Shown: positions 15,888 to 24,139, counted from the stretch's first letter. The stretch is DNA of 64,000 nt from Paraburkholderia aromaticivorans (GCF_002278075.1 NZ_CP022990.1:1860001-1924000); one strand, 5' to 3'. Made by a program: numbers and translations. Notes: generated by a model from the sequence alone, not told the origin.

Positions 15888-16505
15888 GTGATCGATGGGT
15901 CCGCCGTTCTAGGCGTTTTCTCTGTCTATGTGGCCGGCGTGGTGATCCCCGGTCCGAACTTCGTCGCGGTCGCGCACAAGGCCGCCTCCGCGACGCGAGT
16001 CGAAGCGCTCGCGATGGTCGGCGGCATCGTACTGGTCAACCTGTTCTGGGCCAGCTGCGCGATTCTCGGCGTCGGCATCGTGTTCGCGGCTTTTCCATGG
16101 CTCGCGCTGGCGGTGAAGGTGGCCGGCGCCGGCTACCTGATCTGGTTCGGCGCACGTCTGATCGCCAACGCATCGGCCGGTAAGCCGACTGCCAGCGTGA
16201 AGGCCGCGGCGGGCGGATTTCGCCAGGCGTTCGCGCAAGGCTTCGCCACCAACATCGCAAATCCAAAGTCGGTGGCGTTCTTCGCCGCGGTGTTCTCCTC
16301 CGCTGCGCCGGCGCACGTCGGCGTGGGCACGTTTGCCGCGATGCTCGGCATGGTGGGCGTGGTTGCGAGCAGCTGGTACGGATTCGTTGCGCTCACCTTG
16401 TCGCATGCGCGCATTGCAATCACCTATCGCCGCCGCAAGGCATGGATCGACCGCGTATGCGGCGGGCTGATCGTCGCGCTGGGTGTGCGTCAGTTGATAC
16501 GGTAG
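15888..16505 (+). CDS. LysE family amino-acid exporter
   Basis: 205 residues, about six membrane segments. The N-terminal VFSVYVAGVVIPGPNFVAV carries the family PGPN motif, followed by GGIVLVNLFWASCAILGVG. The middle TNIANPKSVAFFAAVFSS is the LysE/RhtB N-P-K signature. It exports amino acids or homoserine lactones. The start is GTG 15888, close to a GGGAGTG ribosome site. Confidence 0.9.
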   Translation: MIDGSAVLGVFSVYVAGVVIPGPNFVAVAHKAASATRVEALAMVGGIVLVNLFWASCAILGVGIVFAAFPWLALAVKVAGAGYLIWFGARLIANASAGKPTASVKAAAGGFRQAFAQGFATNIANPKSVAFFAAVFSSAAPAHVGVGTFAAMLGMVGVVASSWYGFVALTLSHARIAITYRRRKAWIDRVCGGLIVALGVRQLIR

Positions 16506-16689
16506 CTTCGGCGGTCCCTCAACGCGAGACGCGTGTTAATACTGTTTTGCACGCCGTCTCGCCGCGATTGACGGGCATTAAAGAGATAAGCGCCGCGCCC
16601 CTTCATGACATAAATTAAGGATGCCGTATTAGTGTCCCGCTTCTTCGGCGGGCACCGCATCCGGCACGATCTGTCATGGAGGAATCGCT

Positions 16690-17382
16690 GTGAGAGAAAC
16701 TATTGATCCGTCAGGCGAGGTGACGACCGCCGCCCTCGAAGAAAGCATTCTCCTTCCCCAACTCGGCTGCCCTGCGGGCAAGATCGGCATAGCCGTCGGC
16801 GAGATGCTGGAGCAATCGAATCGCGCGGCCATCATAACGTCGTTCGATCTGCTCGATCTGCACGCAAACGAGCGCGTTCTCGAAGTCGGCCTCGGCAACG
16901 GCGGCCATATTGCCTACGTGCTCGATCAGGCCGCGCGGTTGCGTTTCACCGGCATCGATCTGTCGCCCACCATGATCGCCGTCGCCCGTTGCCGCAACGC
17001 GGCTTTTGTGCGCGACGGCCAGGCGAGGCTCGAAATCGCCGACGTCACCGCCATGTCGTTCGCCGAGGCTTCGTTCGACAAAGCCATCACGATCAACAGC
17101 ACGTATTTCTGGCCCGACCTGAAGGCCGGTCTGACAGAGATTCGCCGCGTGCTGCGTGAGGACGGCACGCTGGTGATCGCGGCCATCACGCCCGACGCCG
17201 CCATCGACATGCCTTTCGCCGAGTACGGCTTCACCGTGCACGACGCCACGGCATTGGAGGCCGCCTGCGTGGCCGCGGGATTCGACCGGATCGGCATTAC
17301 CCGCTTCGTCGAACCGCTCAGCGACCCGCCGCAAGCATATGGCCCGCGTGAGTTTTATCTGCTGCGGGCGTGCGCCGTCTGA
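16690..17382 (+). CDS. Class I SAM-dependent methyltransferase
   Basis: 230 residues from GTG 16690 with GGAGGAATC upstream. SAM motif I is VLEVGLGNGGHIAYVL near 60-75, motif II FTGIDLSPTMIAVAR near 86-100, and motif III EIRRVLREDGTLVIAA. The N-terminal AAIITSFDLLDLHANERV segment suits small-molecule methyltransferases of the ubiE/arsenite type, but no arsenic genes are nearby. The substrate is unknown. Confidence 0.85.
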   Translation: MRETIDPSGEVTTAALEESILLPQLGCPAGKIGIAVGEMLEQSNRAAIITSFDLLDLHANERVLEVGLGNGGHIAYVLDQAARLRFTGIDLSPTMIAVARCRNAAFVRDGQARLEIADVTAMSFAEASFDKAITINSTYFWPDLKAGLTEIRRVLREDGTLVIAAITPDAAIDMPFAEYGFTVHDATALEAACVAAGFDRIGITRFVEPLSDPPQAYGPREFYLLRACAV

Positions 17383-17418
17383 CACGGCGTGGAGCGCAAG
17401 CGCCATACGCGGCGAGCT

Positions 17419-18693
17419 TCAATGCGTCATGCCGCGCGCACGCTCGAGCAACAACTCGCGCTCACGCGCATTGCGCGTCATCGCGGCAGCGCGTTCGAAT
17501 TCGGCACGCGCTTCGTCCACGCGGCCGAGCTTCGCCAGCAGATCGCCGCGCACGCTCGGCAACCAGTGGTAATTCGCGAGAGCGGCGTCGGCTGCCAGCG
17601 CGTCGACAATCTCCAGTCCGGCAGCCGGGCCGAACGCCATGCCGACCGCCACCGCGCGATTGAGCTCGACCACCGGCGACGGCGCGACCTGTGAAAGCGC
17701 GTCATAGAGCGCGACGATCTGCGCCCAGTCGGTATCCTCCGCGCGGCGCGCCTGGGCATGACAGGCGGCGAGCGCCGCCTGCAGCGCGTATGGACCGCTC
17801 GCGCCGCCCAACGCATGCGCGCTGTTGAGCGCGGCGAGTCCGCGACGGATCAGGAGCGGATCCCAGCGGCTGCGATCCTGATCGGGCAGCAACACGGGGC
17901 GACCCTGCGCGTCCGTGCGTGCATGCGTGCGCGAGGCCTGAATCTCCATCAGCGCGACGAGGCCATGCACTTCGCTTTCGCCGGGCACGAGACCGCTCAG
18001 CACGCGGCCCAGTCGCAGCGCTTCCTCGCATAGCGCCGGACGCATCCAGTCGTCGCCCGCAGTGGCGGAATAGCCTTCGTTGAAAATCAGATAGATGACC
18101 TGCAGCACCGATGCGAGCCGCGGCGCGCGCGCCTCCGCCTGAGGTACTTCGAACGGCACCTTGGCCGCCGAGAGCGTGCGCTTGGCCCGCACGATTCGCT
18201 GCGCGATGGTCGGCTCCGGCACGAGAAACGCGCGCGCGATTTCGTCCGTGGTGAGGCCGCCGAGCAGACGCAAGGTGAGCGCGACGCGCGCGTCGGTGGA
18301 CAGCACCGGGTGGCACGCGGTGAACACCAGCCGTAGCAGGTCGTCGCCGATATCGTCGGCGCGGGCGGCGTCGAGCGCATCGACGAAATCGGGCACGAGA
18401 TGCGCCTCCAGCGCGTCGAGATCGTGCCCCAGCTCCTGATGCTTGCGGGCATGCAGCGCTTCCTGCCGCAAGCGGTCGAGGGCGCGGTTCTTTGCGGTCG
18501 CCATCAGCCATGCTCCAGGATTGTCGGGCACGCCCGCGTCGGGCCAATGTTCGAGCGCGGCCACCAAGGCGTCTTGCGCCAGCTCTTCGGCGAGCCCCAC
18601 GTCGCGCACCATCCGCGCGACGTGAGCGATGACCTTGGCGGATTCGATCCGCCAGACTGCCTCGATGGCACGGTGGGTGGCGGCCGTCGTCAC
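17419..18693 (-). CDS. ECF42-type RNA polymerase sigma factor with large C-terminal extension
   Basis: 424 residues. Sigma region 2 is near 15-80 (LAEELAQDALVAALEHW, GAWLMATAKNRALDRLR) and region 4 near 125-175 (LLGGLTTDEIARAFLVPE). A C-terminal half of about 240 residues (QVIYLIFNEGYSATAGDDW then TPR-like helices with ELNRAVAVGMAFGPAAGLE) defines ECF42. This group has no anti-sigma factor; the extension is needed for activity in the studied case, and partner genes encode DGPF (YCII) proteins. Here two YCII genes and a VOC gene lie upstream on the same strand. Its stop and start leave 3 bases to the VOC gene, so the genes form an operon. Confidence 0.9.
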   Translation of the reverse strand: MTTAATHRAIEAVWRIESAKVIAHVARMVRDVGLAEELAQDALVAALEHWPDAGVPDNPGAWLMATAKNRALDRLRQEALHARKHQELGHDLDALEAHLVPDFVDALDAARADDIGDDLLRLVFTACHPVLSTDARVALTLRLLGGLTTDEIARAFLVPEPTIAQRIVRAKRTLSAAKVPFEVPQAEARAPRLASVLQVIYLIFNEGYSATAGDDWMRPALCEEALRLGRVLSGLVPGESEVHGLVALMEIQASRTHARTDAQGRPVLLPDQDRSRWDPLLIRRGLAALNSAHALGGASGPYALQAALAACHAQARRAEDTDWAQIVALYDALSQVAPSPVVELNRAVAVGMAFGPAAGLEIVDALAADAALANYHWLPSVRGDLLAKLGRVDEARAEFERAAAMTRNARERELLLERARGMTH

Positions 18694-18696
18694 GCC

Positions 18697-19104
18697 TCAG
18701 CCCGCCGCGTTGGCGTTCGGGTCCATGTAGATGAGCTCCCAGATGTGGCCGTCGATATCCTCGAAGCCGTGTCCGTACATGAAACCATAATCCTGCGGCG
18801 CGCGCGGTACCGTGCCGCCCGCGGCGAGTGCCTTCGCGACCAGCGCATCCACTGCCTCCCGGCTTTCGCACGACAGGCCCACCAGCGCCTCGGTGCTCTC
18901 GTTCGGATCGCACAGCGACTTGCGTGTGAACGACTTGAACAGGTCCTTGACCAGCAGCATGGCGTAGATGTTCTCGCCGAGGATCAGACAGGCCGCCTGC
19001 CCGTTCGTGAATTGCGGCTCGAAGTTCAAGCCGATCGCGCTGAAAAAGGCCTTCGACCGTTCGAGGTTGTCCACCGCGAGATTGACGTAGATCTGCTTAT
19101 GCAT
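18697..19104 (-). CDS. VOC (glyoxalase/bleomycin resistance) family protein
   Basis: 135 residues, two beta-alpha-beta-beta-beta halves. It begins MHKQIYVNLAVDNLERSKAFF and ends FEDIDGHIWELIYMDP, the C-terminal metal/substrate strand of PhnB-like VOC proteins. Only some metal ligands are visible (Glu in WELIYM). It lies in the ECF42 operon, where VOC genes are common partners, so it is probably under the same sigma factor. Its substrate is unknown. Confidence 0.85.
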   Translation of the reverse strand: MHKQIYVNLAVDNLERSKAFFSAIGLNFEPQFTNGQAACLILGENIYAMLLVKDLFKSFTRKSLCDPNESTEALVGLSCESREAVDALVAKALAAGGTVPRAPQDYGFMYGHGFEDIDGHIWELIYMDPNANAAG

Positions 19105-19225
19105 GATGGTGTCCGTTGATGAGTTCTTGGCCGGACGGCTTCAGCGCACCTCCGCCGGTGCGTACGGTGCCCGCTTTGCCGCTTTGCCGCCGTGCGCCGC
19201 GTTCAGCGGGGCTGCCGTTCCCGCC

Positions 19226-19639
19226 TCAGCGCTTGCCCGCTTCCAGCTCGCGGAACCGGTCCAATTCGGGACTCGGTTCGAAGTCGTCGAGTTCGTATAA
19301 CTGACGCACTTCAATTTCGCCGTCGACTTGCTCGCCAAAGGGCGCCGGAAAGCGTCGCGCCCATTCCATGGCTTCTTCACGCGAGCGCACCTGGATCAGC
19401 GTATAGCCGGCAAGCAGTTCCTTGGTTTCCGCAAACGGGCCGTCGATCACCGAGCGCTTGGCGCCGCTGTAGCGAATGCGCCAGCCTTTCGAACTCGGTT
19501 GCAGGCCGGTGGCGTCGAGCAGCACGCCGGCTTTGGTCAGCTCTTCGTGGTACGCACCCATTGCGGCCATGAGGGACGCTTCCGGCATCTCGCCGGCTTC
19601 GCTCGCGGCCGTCGCCTTTACGAGGATCATGAATCGCAT
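19226..19639 (-). CDS. YCII/DGPF domain protein, ECF42 partner
   Basis: 137 residues. It begins MRFMILVKATAASEAGEMP and holds the DGPF motif in VIDGPFAETKELLAGY, then SREEAMEWARRFP. A C-terminal tail carries VRQLYELDDFEPSPELDRF, the long DGPF form. These small proteins resemble YciI, a possible hydrolase, but their role with ECF42 is unresolved. A TGTCGA-N17-CGTC element lies 65 to 91 bases upstream of the start. Confidence 0.9.
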   Translation of the reverse strand: MRFMILVKATAASEAGEMPEASLMAAMGAYHEELTKAGVLLDATGLQPSSKGWRIRYSGAKRSVIDGPFAETKELLAGYTLIQVRSREEAMEWARRFPAPFGEQVDGEIEVRQLYELDDFEPSPELDRFRELEAGKR

Positions 19640-19703
19640 CGCCGTGACTCCGTTTCGTTGTGAGAGCGAAAGCCGCGCACCGTGCCAGCCTTCTTACTCA
19701 CAC

Positions 19704-19730
19704 GACGAGCAACGCGCGGCCGGATCGACA
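19704..19730 (-). promoter_or_regulatory. Candidate ECF42 promoter
   Basis: On the minus strand TGTCGA (19730-19725), 17 bases and CGTC (19707-19704). This matches the target motif I recall for ECF42 in Streptomyces venezuelae (TGTCGA at -35, CGA/TC at -10). It sits 65 bases before the YCII start at 19639, suggesting autoregulation of the YCII-VOC-sigma unit. Confidence 0.6.
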
Positions 19731-19786
19731 TGGCCGCCGATCCACCAGGGAAAACCCCAAGACCATGCCGTCGATGCGCGAATCGT

Positions 19787-20140
19787 CTAAGCGAAACAAG
19801 GCCCGAGCTTGCGGACTTCGACCGTGCACCACGTGGCCGCGGGGCAGGCTTGCGCGATGGCCACGGCTTCTTCGCGCGTATCGCAATTGAGGAGGAAGAA
19901 CCCGCCGATCATTTCCTTGGCTTCGGCGAACGGACCGTCGAGCAGTTTTGGCTGGCCGTCGCGGACCTGCACGCGCACGGCGTCACTCGAGGAAGTGAGC
20001 GACTCGACCGCGACCAGTTTGCCGCGCTCTTTCAGATCGGCGGCGAAACGGACCATCTGGTCATAGACTTCGCGGCCCGCGGCTTCACCGCGTTCAATGC
20101 GTTGACTCGGGGGTTCGACGATGAGCAGCATATAAGACAT
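19787..20140 (-). CDS. YCII/DGPF domain protein
   Basis: 117 residues of the short DGPF form: MSYMLLIVEPPSQRIERGE at the start, LLDGPFAEAKEMIGGFFLL with the motif, then REEAVAIAQACPAATWCTVEVR. It is the most upstream gene of the ECF42 cassette, 147 bases before the second YCII gene. The ECF42-type promoter lies between the two YCII genes, so this one may have its own start. I saw no TGTCGA upstream of it. Confidence 0.9.
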   Translation of the reverse strand: MSYMLLIVEPPSQRIERGEAAGREVYDQMVRFAADLKERGKLVAVESLTSSSDAVRVQVRDGQPKLLDGPFAEAKEMIGGFFLLNCDTREEAVAIAQACPAATWCTVEVRKLGPCFA

Positions 20141-20333
20141 GGCGTCTCCGATTGATCGCGCCGCAGACGTGAACGCCCCGGAAGCTTAAGAGGCAAAAAT
20201 CGCGCTCGCGGTGGGTTGGCGAAAGGCAGTCTAACAAGCATGAAAGACTCCGGCAAACCCGCTCCGGGTTCGGGGTGACGGGCAATCGGGCGTCTTACGG
20301 AGACTCGTAATTTGCGCACGTCAAGCGCGCCTG

Positions 20334-20360
20334 AAAAAAACGCCCCATGTGGGGCGTTTC
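20334..20360 (-). terminator. Intrinsic terminator of the gene at 20394
   Basis: Stem AAACGCCCC / GGGGCGTTT with a tight loop, ending in a seven-base U-run on the minus strand, 34 bases past the stop at 20394. It separates this gene from the ECF42 cassette downstream. Confidence 0.85.
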
Positions 20361-20393
20361 ATTCTTGCGTACGGACGCAGAAAACCGTACGAA

Positions 20394-20867
20394 TCAGACC
20401 GTGGCTTCCGCAATGGCCTGCACCTGCGCGGACCTCATCAATCCTTCGATCATTCTCGCTTCCGCGCTCGCAATCTCGCTCAACGATGCCGCGGACAGTT
20501 GCCCGTCGAGAATCGCCAGCGCCGTGCACAAGCGGGCGTATTCGCTGTCTTCCAGGGTCCACGCACCTTCGTCGCGTTCACGCGCGTCGAGCCGAACCAT
20601 CGCGGCGTGCGCGCTTTCGATGTCCGCAAGCAGGTCCTCGCCGAGGCCCAGCCGCGCAAGCTCCTGCGACACTAGCAAATGCCGGCTCAAGGTCATGTGC
20701 AGATCCCGCGAGCCGTGGCCATGCCGGAATGCATCGAGGGCGGTGTAGCCCTGCAGAAGCATCGCCGCGGTGACGGGCTCATGAGCTGTGCGGCTGTAGG
20801 TCAGCGCACGCAACAGCGGGGACATGGCCGACTGATTGTGCTTGCGGACTCGCGATTTACTGGACAT
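20394..20867 (-). CDS. Hypothetical protein
   Basis: 157 residues, predicted soluble and helical. AAGGAGG ten bases before the ATG is the strongest ribosome site of this region. The N-terminus is basic (MSSKSRVRKHNQ) and the rest acidic to neutral (YTALDAFRHGHGSRDLHMTL, LHRHL-like helices, LDARERDEGAWTLEDSEYA). It has its own promoter-like sequence and a clean terminator, so it is a monocistronic gene. I recognise no domain; similar proteins are sometimes labelled regulators without support. Confidence 0.75.
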   Translation of the reverse strand: MSSKSRVRKHNQSAMSPLLRALTYSRTAHEPVTAAMLLQGYTALDAFRHGHGSRDLHMTLSRHLLVSQELARLGLGEDLLADIESAHAAMVRLDARERDEGAWTLEDSEYARLCTALAILDGQLSAASLSEIASAEARMIEGLMRSAQVQAIAEATV

Positions 20868-21000
20868 ATCGGTTCAACCTCCTTCTCTAACTCTCGGCTT
20901 CGTCACCGGATTTCTTGCGCTCCGCGGTGGCAAACACCGCCGATACGCCGGCGGCTCGACAGGCCCGAATGCGAGTCTGTGCAGCCATCATGGCAAGCAA

Positions 21001-21028
21001 CTATTAAGACAGACTTAAACTACCTCAA
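21001..21028 (-). promoter_or_regulatory. Probable sigma-70 promoter of the gene at 20394
   Basis: Minus-strand TTGAGG (21028-21023), 16 bases and TAATAG (21006-21001), in a locally AT-rich stretch, 134 bases before the start at 20867. Confidence 0.45.
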
Positions 21029-21147
21029 GTCCGATTTATATGCAGCACAGCGAGCAGCCGGCCGTTCGATCCCATCCGCAAACGCTGTTCAACGCCCGCA
21101 TATCGGCCCGAACCCGCCAATTGCAAGTCATGCTGCGCGAGCAGACG

Positions 21148-21180
21148 AAAAAAAACCCTGTTCCCGCAAGGGAACAGGGT
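21148..21180 (-). terminator. Strong intrinsic terminator of the candidate small RNA
   Basis: Perfect 10-bp stem CCCTGTTCCC / GGGAACAGGG with a four-base loop, followed on the minus strand by eight U. No protein gene ends just upstream on that strand within 500 bases, which is why it points to a non-coding transcript. Confidence 0.85.
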
Positions 21181-21250
21181 CGGACAGGATGGAACAGTCG
21201 TACTCGCGCGTGGATGCTTGTCGACCTTTACCCACCACAAACTAACAGAG

Positions 21251-21418
21251 TTGCTACTTGAACTACACCTGCTAAAGCCGTCGTTACTCGAACTACCACT
21301 GCATTACAGCCGGGCCCTTTGCCTTCAACTTCACCTGGCTGCAACCCCCAGCTGAATCGCGCGCAAATTGCATGGAGCGCGCGCGCCTACATTGCTTCTA
21401 CTACCTACTGCTTTACTG
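21251..21418. repeat. Three imperfect ~27-base repeats
   Basis: Plus-strand units TTGCTACTTGAACTAC (21251), TCGTTACTCGAACTACC (21281) and TTGCTTCTACTACCTACTG (21392), each continuing into CTGC and an A/T-rich end. The spacing is 30 and about 110 bases. They differ at several positions but share a common frame. Confidence 0.5.
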
Positions 21419-21430
21419 CCCTGCCGCGTT

Positions 21431-21740
21431 CGACAACCGCGGCAAACTGCCATCAACGGTACGGTTCAAAACAACGCGGGGGGAAGACCGCGTCGATGGG
21501 CTCGGTGATTTGTCGCGCCATGGAAAACAGTGTATGCCCGCACTCGCGAATGCAATTGCGCGAAACGAGGGGAATTGGCAGGCCAGTTTGGCGAATCGGC
21601 GTAACGGGCCTATGCAGGCCGTTTTCCTCAGACATGAGCGACGGCGTGTTCGCTGTCGCTCATCGGATTTTCGAAGAAAGTGAAGTTGCACGGCACGACA
21701 TCGCGCGAGCGGAACGCGCGATGCCGGTCGAGCCTGGTCA
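21431..21740. other. Gap without recognised gene
   Basis: Between the candidate small RNA and the DUF1488 stop. Open frames on both strands are short, lack family patterns and have composition of frame shadows. It may hold the small-RNA promoter. Confidence 0.4.
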
Positions 21741-22013
21741 TCAACCGCGGGCGGCGAAATCGCTGATCGTGAGCAGCACTTTTTCGCCTGGACGCGCCAG
21801 CATTTTTCTTTCCGCCACGGCGGTAATACGTTTGCGCCCGTCCGCGAACGTCTTCAATACGCGTTCCTCGCCGGCGTCGCGTTGCAACCAGAAATGCTGT
21901 TCCAGGGCCTCACGCGTGACGGCGCACTCGAGGTCCCGTCCTCGCGTCGAAAGCTGGAAAATCACCGCGCGCCCGTCTGCCGAGACGCTTGGTTCAAGCT
22001 CGATAATCTCCAT
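21741..22013 (-). CDS. DUF1488 family protein
   Basis: 90 residues from ATG 22013 with GAGG seven bases upstream. It reads MEIIELEPSVSADGRAVIF, then RGRDLECAVTREALEQHFWL and a basic C-terminal half ADGRKRITAVAERKMLAR. This matches DUF1488 in length and layout: an N-terminal strand pair, a conserved V-T-x-E-A-L helix, and a C-terminal helix. The family is common in Burkholderia and its function is unknown. The next upstream gene on this strand, at 22127, may be cotranscribed. Confidence 0.75.
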   Translation of the reverse strand: MEIIELEPSVSADGRAVIFQLSTRGRDLECAVTREALEQHFWLQRDAGEERVLKTFADGRKRITAVAERKMLARPGEKVLLTISDFAARG

Positions 22014-22126
22014 AGCCCACCTCGCAAAGTCGTTAAGCCGCTCGCCGTGTTGAACGAACGACACCAGAAGAAACTGAATTCGTACTCGCAGCCACGCGTC
22101 GCGCCTTCTCGACTGATCAATGCACG

Positions 22127-22483
22127 CTAGCGCGCCACGGCCGCGCTCGGCGTGAGTTGAACCATTGTCGCGTGAGCCGGCGCATGCGTCGATAGCGTCG
22201 CGGGCGCACGCGTCGATAGAAGCGCAGGACCGCTCAACCAGCGCGGACGTCTCGCGCAGAAATCGTGCAGCAGTGCATTCAACCCTTCCGTCATCGCATG
22301 TGTGCCGCGGCGCACGCCTCGCGATGCGGACGCAATCGCGAACCAGGAATGCGGCGGCCGAAGCTCGTGGCAAATGCCGCGCATATCGACAAAGCGCAGA
22401 CAGCCGGTGTCGGGATAAAAGACGAGCGTCATCGCGTCGCCATCGACCCCGTGCGTGACAATGTGTGGTTTCGTATTCAGCAT
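22127..22483 (-). CDS. Hypothetical protein
   Basis: 118 residues starting ATG 22483. The first 60 residues look like a folded domain: HIVTHGVDGDAMTLVFYP, DTGCLRFVDMRGICHELRP, PHSWFAIASASRG. The last 40 are low-complexity (THAPAHATMVQL), possibly a degraded end. I know no family. The ribosome site is weak. The alternative frames on both strands read as shadows. Confidence 0.5.
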   Translation of the reverse strand: MLNTKPHIVTHGVDGDAMTLVFYPDTGCLRFVDMRGICHELRPPHSWFAIASASRGVRRGTHAMTEGLNALLHDFCARRPRWLSGPALLSTRAPATLSTHAPAHATMVQLTPSAAVAR

Positions 22484-22857
22484 TTTTCGTTGTTATGCCA
22501 GATTGGCGTTGCCTGGCGGTTCGGCTTCGACCACGCCTGCGCCAGCAATTCGCGAATGAGGCAAAAGCAAAGCGCATGCCAAAGGCCACGCAGCGCGTCG
22601 GATGAAGCGCGACGAATGCCATGCAAACAGCCGACGCCATGCCTCCGGCGAGCCGCAAACGCCGATCACGCCTGAAGCGGAGCACGCGGTAACACGCGAA
22701 TCCGCAGCGGCGCGGACCGTCCACCGCCGGCACCGGCCCGACCTGTGCACGGCTAGGTCGGGAGTCACACACATGTCCGCGTGGTAAAAAAGCGCTGCCG
22801 GCGCGACAATTCACGACCATTCTTACTAGCCGGCGGTACGCCGGCAACGCGACCAAC
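22484..22857. other. Divergent gap without recognised gene
   Basis: 374 bases between divergent starts at 22483 and 22858. Several open frames of 60-130 codons exist but all are Arg/Cys/Ala-rich shadows without motifs or ribosome sites. It should contain promoters for both neighbours; I see no clear box. Confidence 0.4.
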
Positions 22858-23331
22858 ATGCCCGTTCAAGAACCTGCCTTCACCCTGCGTCCGGCATTGG
22901 AGACGGACGTGACCTTCCTGTTCGAGCTGCGCAAGGCGACCATGACAGAACACCTGGCGCGCGTCGGCGAACCAGCGGACGACACCGAGCATCGCGCGCG
23001 TCTGCTGCATCGATATGACACGGCGCGCGTGATTTGCATCGACGGCGAGCCGGCCGGCCTGCTCAAGGCGCATCGCAGCGACGCCGAATGGGTGGTCGTG
23101 CAATTGCAGATCACGCCGGCGCTTCAAGGGCGCGGCATCGGCGAACGCGCGCTGCAGTGCGTGTTGCGCGCCGCGCAGACCGACGCCTTGCCGGTCGCCC
23201 TCAAGGTGCTCAAAGGCAATCCCGCGAAGCGCCTGTACGAACGGCTCGGCTTCGAGACCGTCGGCGAAGATGAGAGACAGTTTTACATGAGGCGCGCGCC
23301 GCGCGCGTCGGCGGAAATTGAAGCAGAATGA
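22858..23331 (+). CDS. GNAT family N-acetyltransferase
   Basis: 157 residues. The early part FTLRPALETDVTFLFELR is the usual GNAT beginning. VVVQLQITPALQGRGIGERAL holds the acetyl-CoA loop (QGRGIG) and KGNPAKRLYERLGFETVGE is the C-terminal N-P-A-x-x-L-Y-x-R-x-G-F motif. Its substrate is unknown. It lies 35 bases upstream of the DOPA dioxygenase-like gene on the same strand. Confidence 0.85.
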   Translation: MPVQEPAFTLRPALETDVTFLFELRKATMTEHLARVGEPADDTEHRARLLHRYDTARVICIDGEPAGLLKAHRSDAEWVVVQLQITPALQGRGIGERALQCVLRAAQTDALPVALKVLKGNPAKRLYERLGFETVGEDERQFYMRRAPRASAEIEAE

Positions 23332-23366
23332 ATGTCGGATAAAGACTGATACATAATGGATCTGCC

Positions 23367-23717
23367 ATGACCTTTCGCGAGACCTCCGCCATTTCAAGCT
23401 GGCATGCCCACGTATATTTCGATGCGAGCAGCCGCGACGCCGCGTGGACGTTCCGCGAGCAGATCGAAGCGCGCTGGAGCGGCGCATTGCAACTGGGCCG
23501 CTTTCACGAGCGCCCGGTCGGACCGCATCCCATGTGGTCGTATCAGCTTGCGTTTGCGCAAGAACAGTTCGCCGATCTGGTCGGCTGGCTCACGCTGAAT
23601 CACGGCTCACTGGATATCTTCGTGCACCCGAATACCGGCGACGCGCTGCGCGATCACCGCGACGCGGCCGTGTGGATCGGCCGTTCGCACGAACTGGTGC
23701 TGAGCGCGCTGAATTGA
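23367..23717 (+). CDS. DOPA 4,5-dioxygenase family protein
   Basis: 116 residues. Family signatures are SSWHAHVYFDASSRDAAW at 10-27 and FHERPVGPHPMWSYQLAF at 45-63, then LVGWLTLNHGSLDIFVHPN with DALRDHRDAAVWIG. The conserved His residues (HAHVYF, H-PHP, NHG, VHPNTG, DHRD) fit a metal-dependent extradiol-like enzyme. Bacterial members cleave catechol rings or have unknown substrates. It follows a GNAT gene closely. Confidence 0.85.
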   Translation: MTFRETSAISSWHAHVYFDASSRDAAWTFREQIEARWSGALQLGRFHERPVGPHPMWSYQLAFAQEQFADLVGWLTLNHGSLDIFVHPNTGDALRDHRDAAVWIGRSHELVLSALN

Positions 23718-23768
23718 CCGCCTGCAACGCGGCGCGTAGGGCATCGACGACGCGCCGCCTCTCGCGGT

Positions 23769-24080
23769 TCACATAGTCGAATACGAACTGCACCAGCCGC
23801 GCGCGGCGACCTGCTTGTCGCCGAATAGGGTGCAGCCGCCGTAGGTGTCGGTGGCTTTACCCTGGAACAACGAGCAGTTGCCGCAGGTTTGTCCGGCGGC
23901 GTAATCGGGGAATTTTGCTTTGTCGACCCTGGAAGCGTCCTCCTTATAGCCGACCGCTTGCGCTTTAGGATCGGTTTCGCTGAGCAGGTTCGTGGAGTCG
24001 GCGAACGCGGCACGGGAGAGTGCGAGCGCCGAGCCCGCGCTCACGCCCAGCAGCAGAAAATGTCGGCGCGATGTTTTCAT
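23769..24080 (-). CDS. High-potential iron-sulfur protein (HiPIP)
   Basis: 103 residues. A Tat-type leader (SRRHFLLLGVSAGSALALS, cleavage near AFA) is followed by a mature part with four cluster cysteines in CGNCSLFQG, GGCTLFG and GWCSSY. HiPIPs are periplasmic single-electron carriers with one [4Fe-4S] cluster. It stands 59 bases from the nitroreductase stop on the same strand, so they may be cotranscribed. The partner oxidase is not in view. Confidence 0.95.
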   Translation of the reverse strand: MKTSRRHFLLLGVSAGSALALSRAAFADSTNLLSETDPKAQAVGYKEDASRVDKAKFPDYAAGQTCGNCSLFQGKATDTYGGCTLFGDKQVAARGWCSSYSTM

Positions 24081-24139
24081 ATGGGTCCGATGGAAAGTGG
24101 GGGCTGGCCTCGACCGCGATCAATCTTGATCGATCGCCG

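Larger units (their letters stand above)
21148..21430 (-). ncRNA. Candidate small RNA with imperfect internal repeats
   Basis: No convincing gene lies in this region, yet it has structure. Three imperfect copies of a roughly 27-base unit occur at 21392-21418, 21281-21308 and 21251-21277; the minus-strand core is GCAG-(G/T)-x-GTAGTTC-(A/G)-AGTA. They are followed by a strong minus-strand terminator. The transcript would be about 250-290 nt. The start is not defined; 21430 is an estimate just before the first repeat. A 23-codon GTG ORF rich in rare GTA and TTA codons crosses two repeats and might instead be a leader peptide. Confidence 0.4.

Noticed and set aside
20141..20333. ECF42 promoter before the first YCII gene
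   Set aside because: No TGTCGA in this gap; only the internal site at 19730 matches.
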